Below, piece by piece: positions 22,852 through 31,779 of a stretch of DNA of 49,037 nucleotides. The notes below the pieces were generated by a model. The model ran no database searches and was not told the DNA's origin. It was given only the letters and a program-made list of their open reading frames with translations. A program made the translations under genes and the position numbers. This DNA is from Dialister succinatiphilus YIT 11850 (GTDB taxonomy: Bacteria > Bacillota > Negativicutes > Veillonellales > Dialisteraceae): contig NZ_JH591188.1 of assembly GCF_000242435.1 (NCBI RefSeq), positions 112,807 through 161,843 of the forward strand, written 5' to 3'. Each line of letters starts with the position of its first letter. Within the stretch, counting starts at the first letter, position 1.

Positions 22852-24780
22852 ATGAACAGGAAAATTATGGCAGCGTCACTGGCAGTTTTATCACTTTCCG
22901 GCGGCGCTTTTTGCGTGGAAGCATCCGATATGCCGGTGTACACCTTAGACGGCATCGTGGTCACCGCCAGCCGGGTGCCGGAAAAGAAAATCGACTCCAA
23001 CGCCGATGTGTCCGTGGTGACGGCGAAGGAAATCGAAGAGAAGCACTATGACGATGTGAGTGAGGCCATCCGCCATGTGCCGGGGGTGATGGTAGGATAT
23101 CAGGGAGCGTCCGGGCAGACCAGTTTTAGCAATCCGCTCTTGATTAACGGGTCTGAAAATGTGGTGGTCATGGTGGATGGTATGCGAGTGAATACGAATG
23201 GTACCATGGGTGGTCATGCTCCTATAGCCACGCTGACCAATATGGACGGAATTGACCACATTGAGGTTTTGAAAGGGGCCGCCTCTACTCTTTATGGTTC
23301 TGATGCTGAAGGCGGAGTTATCAATATTATTACAAAGAAACCGGCAGAGGGAACCGTAAAATCCAAGGTGACCATTTCCCGTTCCAGCTATGATGGTGAA
23401 AAATACAGTCTCTACAATGAGGGGAGAAAAGATGGATTCTTCTGGGCAGTGAATGCACAGAAGGAGCTTATGGGGGAATACAAGGATGGCTGGGACCGCC
23501 ATGTGATTAACCATTTGAACAGCAAGTCCTATGGCGTTAAGCTAGGATATGATTTTGAAAATGATAATGACCTGATTTTTAATTATCAGACATATGATGG
23601 GAAGTATACGCGTCCGGACAATGGGACGAACGATAAGACCGCAGATTTAGGAAAACAGGACACGGACAGAATCAGCCTGCAGTATGATTCCAGAATCAAC
23701 CGGCGCCTGACCAATCGCTTCTCCGTGTATAGAAACAGAAATCATATCAATGATAACTATAATGCGGGACCCAGCGGTGTCACCAATATTCGCATGAAGA
23801 CCATCGGTATTTCTGACCAGATGGTATATCGTATGGATCACCATACCATTACCGGCGGGGTTGACTGGTATGAAGATAAAATTCCTACTTATCTGACAAC
23901 CCTGTATGAGACACATCCTCCTTATGCATCTTATTACGGGCATTCAGCTATGGAAGGCCATTCAGTTACCAATACAGGCTATTATATCCAGGATAAATGG
24001 GATATTAATGATCGCTGGAATGTGACGCCGGGGATTCGCTTTGACCATAACAGCCAGTATGGAAATCATACTTCTCCCAGCGTGACTGTGGGATATAAGG
24101 CTGGTGAAGCAACCAATTACTATATCAGCTATAAGAAATTCTTCCGTGCACCCAGCTTAATGCAGTTATACTATCCCAACGGCGGTAATCCGAATCTGGA
24201 CCCTGAGATCGGATATACAGTGGAGCTGGGCGCTGCCCATCGGTTTAATGATACCCTTTCCGGAACACTCAGCGTGTATCGCCAGTGGTCAGATAATCAG
24301 ATTACATGGCCGGAAAGCGGGTACATCAATACGGGGAAAATGATTCAAACCGGTGTGAATGCTTCATTGAATAAAGACTTTGGTGATCACGTAACTGCTA
24401 CTGTAGGATATAGTTATATTGATGCTGACACACATAATATTAATGTTTCCTATCTGCCGAAACATGAGCTGAATGTTGGGGTTGACTATCATAATGCCGG
24501 CTTTAAAGCATCCCTTTGGGGCAGAGGCATTATAGATAGATACACATCTCCCAAATATCCTGCCATGAAAGACTATGCAAACTTCTGGGTATGGGATTTG
24601 AGTGCCAATTATCGGATTAACAAAGAGGCATCCCTTTTTGTAAAGGTGAACAACATTTTTGACCAGTTCTATACCGATGTAGGCAGCTTCTATGGTCCCA
24701 GTGCCGATCCGGCAAAGTCTAAGGGCTGGTATTCCGCACCGGGCCGCAATTTTGAGGTGGGCATGCAGTTTACCTTCTGA
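22852..24780 (+). CDS. btuB: TonB-dependent outer-membrane cobalamin receptor (BtuB)
   Basis: This 642-residue receptor uses the energised TonB system to pull cobalamin through the outer membrane. A signal peptide covers about 1-25 (ending FCVEA). A TonB-box-like DGIVVTASRVPEKK follows near 32-45. The plug domain is at about 45-160 with LLINGSENVVVMVDGMRVN and IDHIEVLKGAASTLYGSDAEGGVINIITK. The 22-strand barrel ends in the C-terminal phenylalanine of NFEVGMQFTF. The identification rests on the upstream cobalamin riboswitch together with the family. The start at 22852 follows GGGAGGAAC; an earlier in-frame alternative codon at 22828 lies before that site. From about 23100 onward the base composition is visibly richer in A and T than the neighbours, so the barrel region may have been acquired or be evolving under different constraint. 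TonB and ExbBD genes are not in the window. Confidence 0.9.
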   Translation: MNRKIMAASLAVLSLSGGAFCVEASDMPVYTLDGIVVTASRVPEKKIDSNADVSVVTAKEIEEKHYDDVSEAIRHVPGVMVGYQGASGQTSFSNPLLINGSENVVVMVDGMRVNTNGTMGGHAPIATLTNMDGIDHIEVLKGAASTLYGSDAEGGVINIITKKPAEGTVKSKVTISRSSYDGEKYSLYNEGRKDGFFWAVNAQKELMGEYKDGWDRHVINHLNSKSYGVKLGYDFENDNDLIFNYQTYDGKYTRPDNGTNDKTADLGKQDTDRISLQYDSRINRRLTNRFSVYRNRNHINDNYNAGPSGVTNIRMKTIGISDQMVYRMDHHTITGGVDWYEDKIPTYLTTLYETHPPYASYYGHSAMEGHSVTNTGYYIQDKWDINDRWNVTPGIRFDHNSQYGNHTSPSVTVGYKAGEATNYYISYKKFFRAPSLMQLYYPNGGNPNLDPEIGYTVELGAAHRFNDTLSGTLSVYRQWSDNQITWPESGYINTGKMIQTGVNASLNKDFGDHVTATVGYSYIDADTHNINVSYLPKHELNVGVDYHNAGFKASLWGRGIIDRYTSPKYPAMKDYANFWVWDLSANYRINKEASLFVKVNNIFDQFYTDVGSFYGPSADPAKSKGWYSAPGRNFEVGMQFTF

Positions 24781-24790
24781 TGGAGCAGCA

Positions 24791-24821
24791 AAAATCCCCC
24801 AGCCAGGCTGGGGGATTTTTT
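24791..24821. terminator. Bidirectional terminator between btuB and the flavin reductase gene
   Basis: CCCCCAG/CTGGGGG (24796-24802/24808-24814) is flanked by AAAAAT on the left and ATTTTTT on the right. It serves the two convergent genes. Confidence 0.92.
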
Positions 24822-24834
24822 GTATCCGGATTTC

Positions 24835-25464
24835 CTATGTGTTTTGGATGAAGTGGGTGGGAATCCAGGGCTCCTGCAGGGGCTGGGGGACGCTTGCCTT
24901 TTTCCCTGCGTCCAGGCATTTCAGAATCCAGGCGGTCTGCCGGGCCAGGGTGCGCATGGTCTGCAGGCCTTCCTTGTCCTTCAGGGCGTCTTCCCTGGTG
25001 AGGCCGTGAATCTGGTTCCAGTACTGGGAACCGGGCACAATCATGCGGTTCATGAGGAAATATTTATTCATCCTGTCAAAAGCGGCAGTGGCGCCGCCGC
25101 GGCGGCAGCTGACTACGGCAGCACCGATTTTTCCTGCCATGCGGTTTCCGGCTGCATAGAAAAGACGATCCATGAAAGAGGTAATCTGGCCGTTGGGACC
25201 GCCGTAATATACGGGAGAACCGAAAATCAGCCCGTCCCAGGTGTCCAGCTTTTCAATGACCCTGTTCACCGAGTCCTTATCCTGCACGCACCGTCCATGG
25301 GACTGGCAGTAATTGCAGGCGATACATCCGGTTACCGGTTCCCGGCCGATTTGAAGAATTTCCGTGTCTATGTTCTCTCCTTCCAGCGTTTTGGCGATTT
25401 CTTCCAAAGCAGTGTACACGCAGCCTCTTCTGTGGGGACTGCCATTGATCAGTAAAATTTTCAT
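24835..25464 (-). CDS. NADPH-dependent FMN reductase-like flavoprotein
   Basis: The 209-residue cytoplasmic protein has the flavodoxin-like FMN_red fold. The FMN phosphate loop is NGSPHRRGCVYTAL near residues 6-19. A cysteine cluster follows, GCIACNYCQSHGRC near 50-63, as in iron-sulphur flavoproteins and related quinone or drug reductases. The flavin-ring contact SPVYYGGPNGQ is near 88-98. It probably reduces FMN, quinones or nitro compounds with NAD(P)H, and the cysteines may carry an iron-sulphur cluster. The start at 25464 follows AAGGAGGCATCTC; a longer frame upstream lacks a ribosome site. It is divergent from the peptide operon and monocistronic. Confidence 0.85.
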   Translation of the reverse strand: MKILLINGSPHRRGCVYTALEEIAKTLEGENIDTEILQIGREPVTGCIACNYCQSHGRCVQDKDSVNRVIEKLDTWDGLIFGSPVYYGGPNGQITSFMDRLFYAAGNRMAGKIGAAVVSCRRGGATAAFDRMNKYFLMNRMIVPGSQYWNQIHGLTREDALKDKEGLQTMRTLARQTAWILKCLDAGKKASVPQPLQEPWIPTHFIQNT

Positions 25465-25567
25465 GAGATGCCTCCTTCTGCTTTTACGCGGCTGTACTGT
25501 TCCTGTCTTTATTATAGCAGGCAGGAATAGAGGACCCTCTGTTTTCTTACTTTCTGCCATTTCCCTA

Positions 25568-25596
25568 TTTACAAGCGCATACTTATCAACTATACT
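25568..25596 (+). promoter_or_regulatory. Promoter of the second peptide operon
   Basis: TTTACA (25568-25573), a 17-bp spacer and TATACT (25591-25596) give a start near 25603, 125 bases upstream of the binding-protein ATG. Confidence 0.82.
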
Positions 25597-25604
25597 GTAT
25601 ACAT

Positions 25605-25710
25605 ATTGATAGAAAGACGAAGGTGCCCTTTTTGCCGCAAGGCAGGAAGGGCTTTTCTGTCTTTCATGGCAAAGAGGCTGCACTCATCTTTGATGACTGC
25701 GGCCTTTTTT
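25605..25710 (+). ncRNA. Two-hairpin leader with terminator ahead of the peptide-binding gene (attenuator or riboswitch candidate)
   Basis: The outer stem GAAAGAC/GTCTTTC (25612-25618/25659-25665) closes an inner hairpin GCCCTT...AAGGGC with a GCC-GCAA-GGC tip (25625-25652). A terminator follows: AGGCTGCACTCATC/GATGACTGCGGCCT (25675-25688/25692-25705, one mismatch, one wobble), then T to 25710. The segment CCTTTTTGCC (25627-25636) can pair instead with GGCAAAGAGG (25668-25677), which would break the first hairpin and take three bases of the terminator. I recognise no known riboswitch class. Confidence 0.55.
25692..25710 (+). terminator. Intrinsic terminator right before the peptide-binding gene
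   Basis: This is the right arm and T-run of the 14-bp hairpin whose left arm is 25675-25688. It ends 18 bases before the ATG at 25728, so transcription must read through to express the operon. Confidence 0.8.
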
Positions 25711-25727
25711 CGTAAGGGGGAGAGACT

Positions 25728-27314
25728 ATGAAAAAACTTCTGAAAGCTGTACTGACCGGTTCCCTTCTGGGCCTGACGGTCCTTGGTTTTGCAGGCTGCG
25801 GCGGGCAGTCGGGAAGTTCTTCTTCCGGCGGTTCCGTGCCTAAGGACACCATTGTGGTGGGCATGGCAGTGGATCCGGAGACTCTGGACCCGGCGGTGAC
25901 CATGGACAATAAGGGCTGGCAGATTACCTATCCCGCCTATGAACGGCTGGTGAAATACAAGGTGGCAGACGGCAAGGCCACTACGGAGGTGGAACCGTCC
26001 CTGGCCAAGTCCTGGACCGTCAGCGATGACGGACTCACCTGGACCTTTACTTTGAATGAGGGACATAAATTTGCCGACGGTTCTCCGGTGGACGCCAAAG
26101 CGGTGAAGTTCTCCATCGAAAGGGTACAGAAAATGAAGAAAGGACCTTCCGATTATTTCAAAGTGGTGAAATCCATCGAAACGCCTGATGATAAGACTGT
26201 CATTTTCCAGCTGGACAAGCCTTTTGCGCCCTTCCTCTACACCCTGGCGGTGAATGGCTCTTCCATCGTGAATCCGAAGGTCATGGACCAGGCAAAGGAT
26301 AACGATATGGGCTCCTCCTACCTGGCCACCCACACCATGGGTTCCGGTGCCTATGAAATCACGTCCTACACCCCCAGCCAGTCCATCAAACTGGATGTAC
26401 AGAAAAATTATGCCGGCAAGGCGCCTTCTATTAAGCATATCCTCTTCAACAGCATCAAAGATCCCTCGGCCCAGCGGCTGCAGCTGGAAAAGGGGGATAT
26501 TGACATTGCCGAAGGCATTCCCATGGACCAGATCGACCAGCTGAAGGATAACAAAGCCATCCATATTTATGAAGATCCTTCCCTCCTCTGCTCCATCGTA
26601 TACCTGAACAATCAGAAACTGCCTACCAGCAATAAAGTATTCCGCCAGGCCCTTTCCTATGCCATTGACTACAATGCCATCATCGACGGCGCTGTGAAAG
26701 GCCGGGGCCAGCAGCTTACCAGTGCTGTGCCGGAAGGCATGTGGGGCAAAGATGAATCTATCAAGGGCTATTCTTACAACCTGGACAAAGCAAAGGAACT
26801 TCTGGCCAAATCCGGCGAGAATGTGACGGAAATCAATCTTCTCTACTCCGGCCACGCAGCCTTCGACGAGGCGGAAGCCCTCATTATCCAGAATAATCTC
26901 CAGCAGCTGGGCATCAAGGTGAACCTGGAAAAGGTGGCCTGGGCTACGTTCCGGCAGAGAGCGGACAAAGGCGATTTCCAGATGGCCCTGGGCACCTGGA
27001 GCCCGGACTACAGCGATCCCCAGTTCTTCCTTTCCTACTGGCTTGATTCCTCCTACTGGGGCCTTCCGGGGAACCGTTCCTTCTATAAGAATGACGAAGT
27101 GGACAAGCTCCTCCGTGAGGCAGAGGTGATGACCGACAAGGATGGGAGGACGGACATCTACAAGAAAGTGCAGCATATCGCCTTTGACGATGCTCCCTAC
27201 CTCTTCCTTTTCCAGACCAAGGTACTCACCCCCATGAGGGCCAATATCAAAGGATTTGCCTACAACCCCATGCTGGACAGCATGTTCGATTTCGAGCACC
27301 TTTCCAAGGAATAA
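25728..27314 (+). CDS. Peptide ABC transporter substrate-binding lipoprotein (DppA/OppA type)
   Basis: This 528-residue family-5 binding protein has a lipoprotein signal ending GFAGC (Cys24), then a short Ser/Gly linker. The SBP_bac_5 domain begins IVVGMAVDPETLDPAVTMDNKGW near residues 43-65. WTFTLNEGHKFADGSPVDAKAVKFS near 105-130 and GSGAYEITSYTPSQSIKL near 204-222 are standard family stretches. It would collect di- or oligopeptides in the periplasm for the permeases at 27550 and 28568. RBS GGGGGAGAG precedes ATG 25728. Expression appears to be controlled by the terminator-bearing leader just upstream. Confidence 0.87.
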   Translation: MKKLLKAVLTGSLLGLTVLGFAGCGGQSGSSSSGGSVPKDTIVVGMAVDPETLDPAVTMDNKGWQITYPAYERLVKYKVADGKATTEVEPSLAKSWTVSDDGLTWTFTLNEGHKFADGSPVDAKAVKFSIERVQKMKKGPSDYFKVVKSIETPDDKTVIFQLDKPFAPFLYTLAVNGSSIVNPKVMDQAKDNDMGSSYLATHTMGSGAYEITSYTPSQSIKLDVQKNYAGKAPSIKHILFNSIKDPSAQRLQLEKGDIDIAEGIPMDQIDQLKDNKAIHIYEDPSLLCSIVYLNNQKLPTSNKVFRQALSYAIDYNAIIDGAVKGRGQQLTSAVPEGMWGKDESIKGYSYNLDKAKELLAKSGENVTEINLLYSGHAAFDEAEALIIQNNLQQLGIKVNLEKVAWATFRQRADKGDFQMALGTWSPDYSDPQFFLSYWLDSSYWGLPGNRSFYKNDEVDKLLREAEVMTDKDGRTDIYKKVQHIAFDDAPYLFLFQTKVLTPMRANIKGFAYNPMLDSMFDFEHLSKE

Positions 27315-27549
27315 AGGGCCCTTTTCGGACAGGGGCTGCGGGCACGGGAACTACGGATGCCTGGGGCCGAAGAAAAGAACCGCTGTCTGCTATCCGTTAT
27401 TCGCTGTGTGACTCCCTGCAGTCACCGCCGTAAGGCGGATTTCCCCTGGCAGCTGACGCAGCCCTTGCGGCGAGGCCGTGGCAGCCTTCGGGAGTACAGT
27501 CATTTCCCGCAAGTGTTACTCATGTCCATTTATCATACAAGGAGGGCTT
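27315..27549. other. Gap between binding-protein and permease genes
   Basis: It holds fragments of the CTGTCTGCTATCCG family of repeats and a CCGCCGTAAGGCGG palindrome, with no gene. AAGGAGG at 27538 is the ribosome site of the next gene. Confidence 0.5.
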
Positions 27550-28575
27550 ATGATTTCATGGCGATTTGTATTTCAAAAACTGATTCATCTCATCCTTGTC
27601 TTTATAGGCGTTTCCATCGTTACCTTCTGCATTTCCCATGTCATTCCCGGTGACCCGGCCCGCATGCTGGTGGGGCCTCATGCGTCGCCGGAAACGCTGG
27701 AGGCGGCGCGGCAGTCCCTGGGACTGGATAAGCCGGTGCTTACCCAGTACGTTCTCTACATGGAAGGCCTTTTCCACGGAGACATGGGCGTGTCCATCCG
27801 CACCCAGATGCCTGTGGCCGGCGAACTGGCCCGCTATTTCCCCGCCACCCTGGAGCTCACGTTGGCGGCCATGGTGATTGCCGTGTTTTTTGGCATTTTC
27901 CTGGGAGTGCTGTCGGCGGTGCATCGGAACTGCTGGATCGACCATATCTGCCGGGTGATTTCCATGGTGGGCGTATCTATTCCCCTCTTCTGGTCCGGCG
28001 TGGTGTGCCTCATTCTTTTTTACAAAGTATTTCCCCTTTTCCCCGCTTCCGGCAGGCTGGACACCTTCCTGACGCCGCCGCCTGCGGTGACGGGACTTTA
28101 TGTGATTGACGGGATTCTTTCTGGAAATATGGACGTAGTGATTTCTGCCATCCATCATCTCCTTCTCCCGGCCCTCTGTCTGGCCTATGCCCAGCTGGCC
28201 ATCATTGCCCGGCAGGTCAGGAGCGGCATGGTGGACGTGCTGGAGCAGGACTATATCCGCACCGCCCGGGCCTGCGGCATTCCAAGGCGCCGCATCATTT
28301 ACCGCTACGCTTTGAAAAATGCACTGATCCCCACAGTCACCATTACGGGCCTTACCATGGGAGAGCTTCTGGGCGGCGCCGTCATTACGGAAACCATTTT
28401 CGGCTGGCCGGGCATGGGAAAGTATGTGATGGATTCCATTGCCTACCTGGATTTTCCGGCCATTATGGGCTTTACCCTGGTGGTGTCCGTGGGCTATGTG
28501 GTGATTAATATGGTGGTGGATATGATTTACAATATCCTGAATCCACAGATCAGCGGAGGTGATGGCCATGACTGA
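27550..28575 (+). CDS. Peptide ABC transporter permease (DppB type)
   Basis: The 341-residue permease has the DppB opening IGVSIVTFCISHVIPGDPARMLVGPHA near residues 18-44, a periplasmic loop with GDMGVSIRTQMPV, and the BPD_transp_1 core with an EAA loop near 230-265 (DVLEQDYIRTARACGIPRRRI). A long loop of about 40 residues (SGRLDTFLTPPPAVTGLYVIDG) between spans is usual in DppB. The start at 27550 is chosen because AAGGAGG lies just upstream. An in-frame ATG at 27478 would add 24 residues without a ribosome site. It acts with the permease at 28568. Confidence 0.87.
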   Translation: MISWRFVFQKLIHLILVFIGVSIVTFCISHVIPGDPARMLVGPHASPETLEAARQSLGLDKPVLTQYVLYMEGLFHGDMGVSIRTQMPVAGELARYFPATLELTLAAMVIAVFFGIFLGVLSAVHRNCWIDHICRVISMVGVSIPLFWSGVVCLILFYKVFPLFPASGRLDTFLTPPPAVTGLYVIDGILSGNMDVVISAIHHLLLPALCLAYAQLAIIARQVRSGMVDVLEQDYIRTARACGIPRRRIIYRYALKNALIPTVTITGLTMGELLGGAVITETIFGWPGMGKYVMDSIAYLDFPAIMGFTLVVSVGYVVINMVVDMIYNILNPQISGGDGHD

Positions 28576-29455
28576 CGTGAAGGCAGAGGAAATTCGGGAA
28601 GAGGGGGAAGGCTTTTTCCATAAATCCCTGGATATCCTTCTGAAGAACAAGCTCACCCTGGCAGGCATGGTCATTGTGGCCCTCATTATCCTGCTGGGAC
28701 TTCTGGCACCCCTCATCAGTCCCTGGGACCCCAATCTCATGAACGTGGCAGGCAGGCTCCAGGCACCTTCCCTTCATCATTTCTTCGGTACCGATGAAAT
28801 GGGACGGGACATTTTCTCCCGCATCCTTTACGGCGCCCGGATTTCCATTACCGTAGGCCTGTCCATCGTCATCATTGCCGCCGCAGCAGGCGTGGCCATC
28901 GGAAGTGTTTCCGGCTTTTGCGGCGGGAGGGTGGACCGCATCATTATGGCGCTGACCGATATGATTTTGTCCTTTCCCTCCATGGTGCTGGCTCTGGCTT
29001 TGACCGCCGCCCTGGGGGTAGGTCTTTTCAATACCATGCTGGCGGTGTGCATCGTCAGGATTCCCCTCTATGTGCGCCTCGTGCGGGGGCAGGTGCTGTC
29101 CCTGAAAGAGGAGCCCTATGTGAAGGCATCCAGAACCTTCGGCGCTTCGCCCGCCTGGATGGTGGTGCACCATATCCTGCCCAGCTGCCTGTCGCCCCTC
29201 ATGGTGCAGATGACTCTGGGCATTGGGGATGCCATCCTCATTGCCTCCTCCATGAGTTTCATCGGCCTTGGTGCCCAGCCGCCCATGCCGGAGTGGGGCG
29301 CCATGATTTCCACCGCCCGGGTCTATGCCATTGACCAGTGGTGGTACGCCGCTTTCCCGGGGCTGTTCATCCTGGTCACAGTGATGGGATTCAACCTGCT
29401 GGGTGATGGCCTCAGGGACATTCTGGATCCCCGGGAAGGGTCTAATCATTCATAG
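28568..29455 (+). CDS. Peptide ABC transporter permease (DppC type)
   Basis: The 295-residue second permease has a cytoplasmic N-terminus, one span near 35-57, the FGTDEMGRDIFSRILYGARIS motif near residues 76-96, then about five spans of BPD_transp_1. It ends in the family tail NLLGDGLRDILDPREG. ATG 28568 lies eight bases after GGAGGT; GTG 28559 and ATG 28562 are in frame but closer than usual to the ribosome site. The gene overlaps the end of the previous permease by eight bases, so the two are translationally coupled. It forms the translocation pore with the DppB-type partner. Confidence 0.86.
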   Translation: MTDVKAEEIREEGEGFFHKSLDILLKNKLTLAGMVIVALIILLGLLAPLISPWDPNLMNVAGRLQAPSLHHFFGTDEMGRDIFSRILYGARISITVGLSIVIIAAAAGVAIGSVSGFCGGRVDRIIMALTDMILSFPSMVLALALTAALGVGLFNTMLAVCIVRIPLYVRLVRGQVLSLKEEPYVKASRTFGASPAWMVVHHILPSCLSPLMVQMTLGIGDAILIASSMSFIGLGAQPPMPEWGAMISTARVYAIDQWWYAAFPGLFILVTVMGFNLLGDGLRDILDPREGSNHS

Positions 29456-29479
29456 GTCCTGGAAGTGGAGAGTGATGAT

Positions 29480-30457
29480 ATGAAAAATATACTTGAAATC
29501 GAACATCTATCCCTGTCCCTTCCTTCCAGGAAGGGCATGGTGCCTATCCTTCACGATGTGAACCTACATGTGGGAGAGGGAAAAATTCTGGGACTGGTGG
29601 GAGAGTCGGGCAGCGGCAAATCCATGACCGCCTTTGCGGTGACCCGCCTCCTTCCCGGCGGAGAAAAGGCGGAGCTTGACGGTTCCATCCGCCTCTGCGG
29701 CCGGCAGCTTCTGGGTATCAGCAGGAAAAGCATGGAAGAAGTGCGGGGGCGGGACGTGTCCATGATATTTCAGGAACCCATGACCTGCCTGAATCCCGTC
29801 TTTACCATAGGCACCCAGATGATGGACGTCATCAGGACCCATGAAAAAGTGACCAGAGGCGATGCCCGGAAGAAAGCCCTGGCCATGCTGGAAGCGGTGC
29901 ATATACGGAACGGGGACGACGTGATTTCCTGCTATCCCTACCAGCTTTCCGGCGGCATGCGGCAGCGGGTGATGATAGCCATTGCCCTGTCCTGCCATCC
30001 CAAGCTCCTCATTGCCGATGAACCCACCACCGCCCTGGACGTGACGGTGCAGGCCCAGATTCTCTACCTTATTAAAGAAGCCTGCCGGAAACTGAAAACG
30101 GCGGTGCTCTTCATTTCCCACGACCTGGGAGTGATTTCGGAAATCTGCGATTCCATTGCCGTCATGTACTCCGGCCACATTGTAGAGTCCGGTGACACGG
30201 CGTCGGTACTGACAGCCCCTTCTCATCCCTATACCCGGGCTCTCATCGGCGCCCTGCCTAGGTTCACCGGCAGCCATACCCATGACCGGCTCACCGCCAT
30301 TCCCGGCATGGTGCCGGATCCGTCGGAACACATAGGGGGCTGCCGTTTCGCACCCCGCTGCCCGAAGGCCAGCGCCGCCTGCCGGGAAGGCCTGCCGCCG
30401 CCTCTGGAAATCCGCCCGGGCCACCGGGTGTACTGCTGTCATCCCGAGGAGGTGTGA
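29480..30457 (+). CDS. Peptide ABC transporter ATP-binding protein (DppD/OppD type)
   Basis: The 325-residue ATPase has Walker A GESGSGKS near 43-50, Q-loop [12 protein letters not shown], signature LSGGMRQR near 156-163, Walker [13 protein letters not shown], and the H-loop in FISHDLG. Unlike the shorter ATPase at 12618, it carries the full C-terminal oligo_HPY region. That region has cysteines at [16 protein letters not shown] and near the end (YCC), which in related proteins ligate an iron-sulphur cluster. ATG 29480 ([10 protein letters not shown]) is preferred to GTG 29465, because GGAG lies at a proper distance and the family starts there. Its stop is followed by the next ATPase with a one-base gap. 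Confidence 0.87.
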   Translation: MKNILEIEHLSLSLPSRKGMVPILHDVNLHVGEGKILGLVGESGSGKSMTAFAVTRLLPGGEKAELDGSIRLCGRQLLGISRKSMEEVRGRDVSMIFQEPMTCLNPVFTIGTQMMDVIRTHEKVTRGDARKKALAMLEAVHIRNGDDVISCYPYQLSGGMRQRVMIAIALSCHPKLLIADEPTTALDVTVQAQILYLIKEACRKLKTAVLFISHDLGVISEICDSIAVMYSGHIVESGDTASVLTAPSHPYTRALIGALPRFTGSHTHDRLTAIPGMVPDPSEHIGGCRFAPRCPKASAACREGLPPPLEIRPGHRVYCCHPEEV

Positions 30458-30458
30458 C

Positions 30459-31277
30459 ATGGATATACTGGAAATCAGGAACGTAACGAAAACCTTTCAT
30501 ACCCGGAGCTTCTGGGGAAAATCAAAGACCGTGCATGCCTTAAACGGCATCAGCCTTTCCCTGGCCAAAGGGGAGTCTTTAGGTATCGTAGGGGAGTCGG
30601 GCTGCGGCAAATCCACCCTGGCCAGCCTTATCATCCGTCTGGCAGAGCCTACCTCCGGAGAAATTCTGCTCTACGGACGAGATATTTCCCATGTAAAGGA
30701 AAAAGAACTGAAAGACATCAGGAAGAAAATACAGATCGTCTTCCAGGACCCCTATTCTTCCCTGTCGCCCCGCATGAAAATAGGGGACATCCTCATGGAG
30801 CCTGCCAGGGTAATGGGCGAATTTTCCGAAGCCCATCGGAAAGAGCGGGCAGAAATGCTGCTGGAAATGGTGGGTCTTCGGAAAAACGTGATGGACCGCT
30901 ATCCCCACGAATTTTCCGGCGGCCAGCGCCAGCGCATCTCCATTGCCCGCTCCCTCATGACCAGCCCGGAAATCCTGATTCTTGACGAGCCCACCTCTGC
31001 CCTGGACGTGTCAGTGCAGGCCCAGGTGCTGAACATCCTCATGGACCTTCGGGAAAAACTTCACCTCACCTATCTCTTCATCTCCCACAACCTGGCAGTG
31101 GTGCGCTATATTTCCGACCGCACCGCCGTCATGCAGAAGGGAAAAATCGTGGAAATCGGTGGGTCCGATGAAATTCTGACCCATCCCAGGGACCCCTATA
31201 CCCGGGAACTCATAGCGGCCGTACCTATGATAGGGAAACCCTTCGTACCGCCGGACAGAATTATGGAATTGGGGTGA
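30459..31277 (+). CDS. Peptide ABC transporter ATP-binding protein (DppF/OppF type)
   Basis: The 272-residue ATPase has Walker A GESGCGKS near 45-52, Q-loop IVFQDPYSSLSPRM, signature SGGQRQR near 155-161, Walker [13 protein letters not shown] and H-loop FISHNLA. It completes the five-gene peptide importer. The last codons and stop lie inside the 64-bp segment that is duplicated at 1075-1138. The C-terminus IMELG may therefore derive from an inserted repeat, or the repeat may have been copied from here. The extension found in many OppF proteins (about 50 residues) is absent, which could be natural or a truncation caused by the repeat. No terminator with a T-run follows. Confidence 0.86.
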   Translation: MDILEIRNVTKTFHTRSFWGKSKTVHALNGISLSLAKGESLGIVGESGCGKSTLASLIIRLAEPTSGEILLYGRDISHVKEKELKDIRKKIQIVFQDPYSSLSPRMKIGDILMEPARVMGEFSEAHRKERAEMLLEMVGLRKNVMDRYPHEFSGGQRQRISIARSLMTSPEILILDEPTSALDVSVQAQVLNILMDLREKLHLTYLFISHNLAVVRYISDRTAVMQKGKIVEIGGSDEILTHPRDPYTRELIAAVPMIGKPFVPPDRIMELG

Positions 31278-31322
31278 TGGGCGAGATCGTGAGATCCTGT
31301 GCTGGGGGAGTCTGCGGCTGCT
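31259..31322 (+). repeat. 64-bp perfect repeat, copy 2 (covers the oppF-like stop codon)
   Basis: It is identical to 1075-1138. The first 19 bases are coding and include the stop codon; the remaining 45 are downstream. Confidence 0.85.
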
Positions 31323-31779
31323 ATCCTAATGTTACAGGAAGTCAATCCCCTGACACCACTCGCTCCCCTGCTTGTCAAGTGATACGATTCCCCGCGGGGC
31401 GGAGGGGAACCGGCAGGGGAAAACCTGCCAGCCCTCCGAGACCTGGGGCTCCCCCTTTGGTACTGCGTACCACCTTCCCCCCGCAAGCGGTGGGACAATA
31501 AGAGCGATGGGAAGAACCTTTTCCCTGCCCCCTGAGCGCTAGCGAACAAACCCTTCTACACATCCTGCGGCGGAGCCGCGCCTCTTTTTCTAAAAATTGC
31601 GGCGTCAGCCGCCACCACAACCCTCGGGGCCAAAGGCCCCGTCAAACTTAAGAACCCTTGGGCCGAAGGCCCATCCATCTTAAGAACCTTTCCCTTTGAA
31701 CCCTCTGAACCCTCTGAACCCGGGCCGCTCTGCGGCGCCAGCCGCAGCCCTTTATATAAGATATAAGGAGGTGCCATCC
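31323..31779. repeat. Palindrome mosaic before the serine hydrolase gene
   Basis: It contains CCCCGCGGGGCGG, GCGGCGGAGCCGC, GGGGCCAAAGGCCCC and GGGCCGAAGGCCC palindromes with TCAAACTTAAGAACC, CTTCTACACATCC and CCCTCTGAACC linkers. The order resembles 1690-1900. No gene was seen. Confidence 0.65.

Noticed and set aside
25590-27299. 569-codon minus-strand open frame
   Set aside because: It is antisense to the peptide-binding lipoprotein gene, whose signal peptide, ribosome site and family motifs are clear. The antisense product has the His/Gly-rich composition typical of shadow frames in GC-biased codons.
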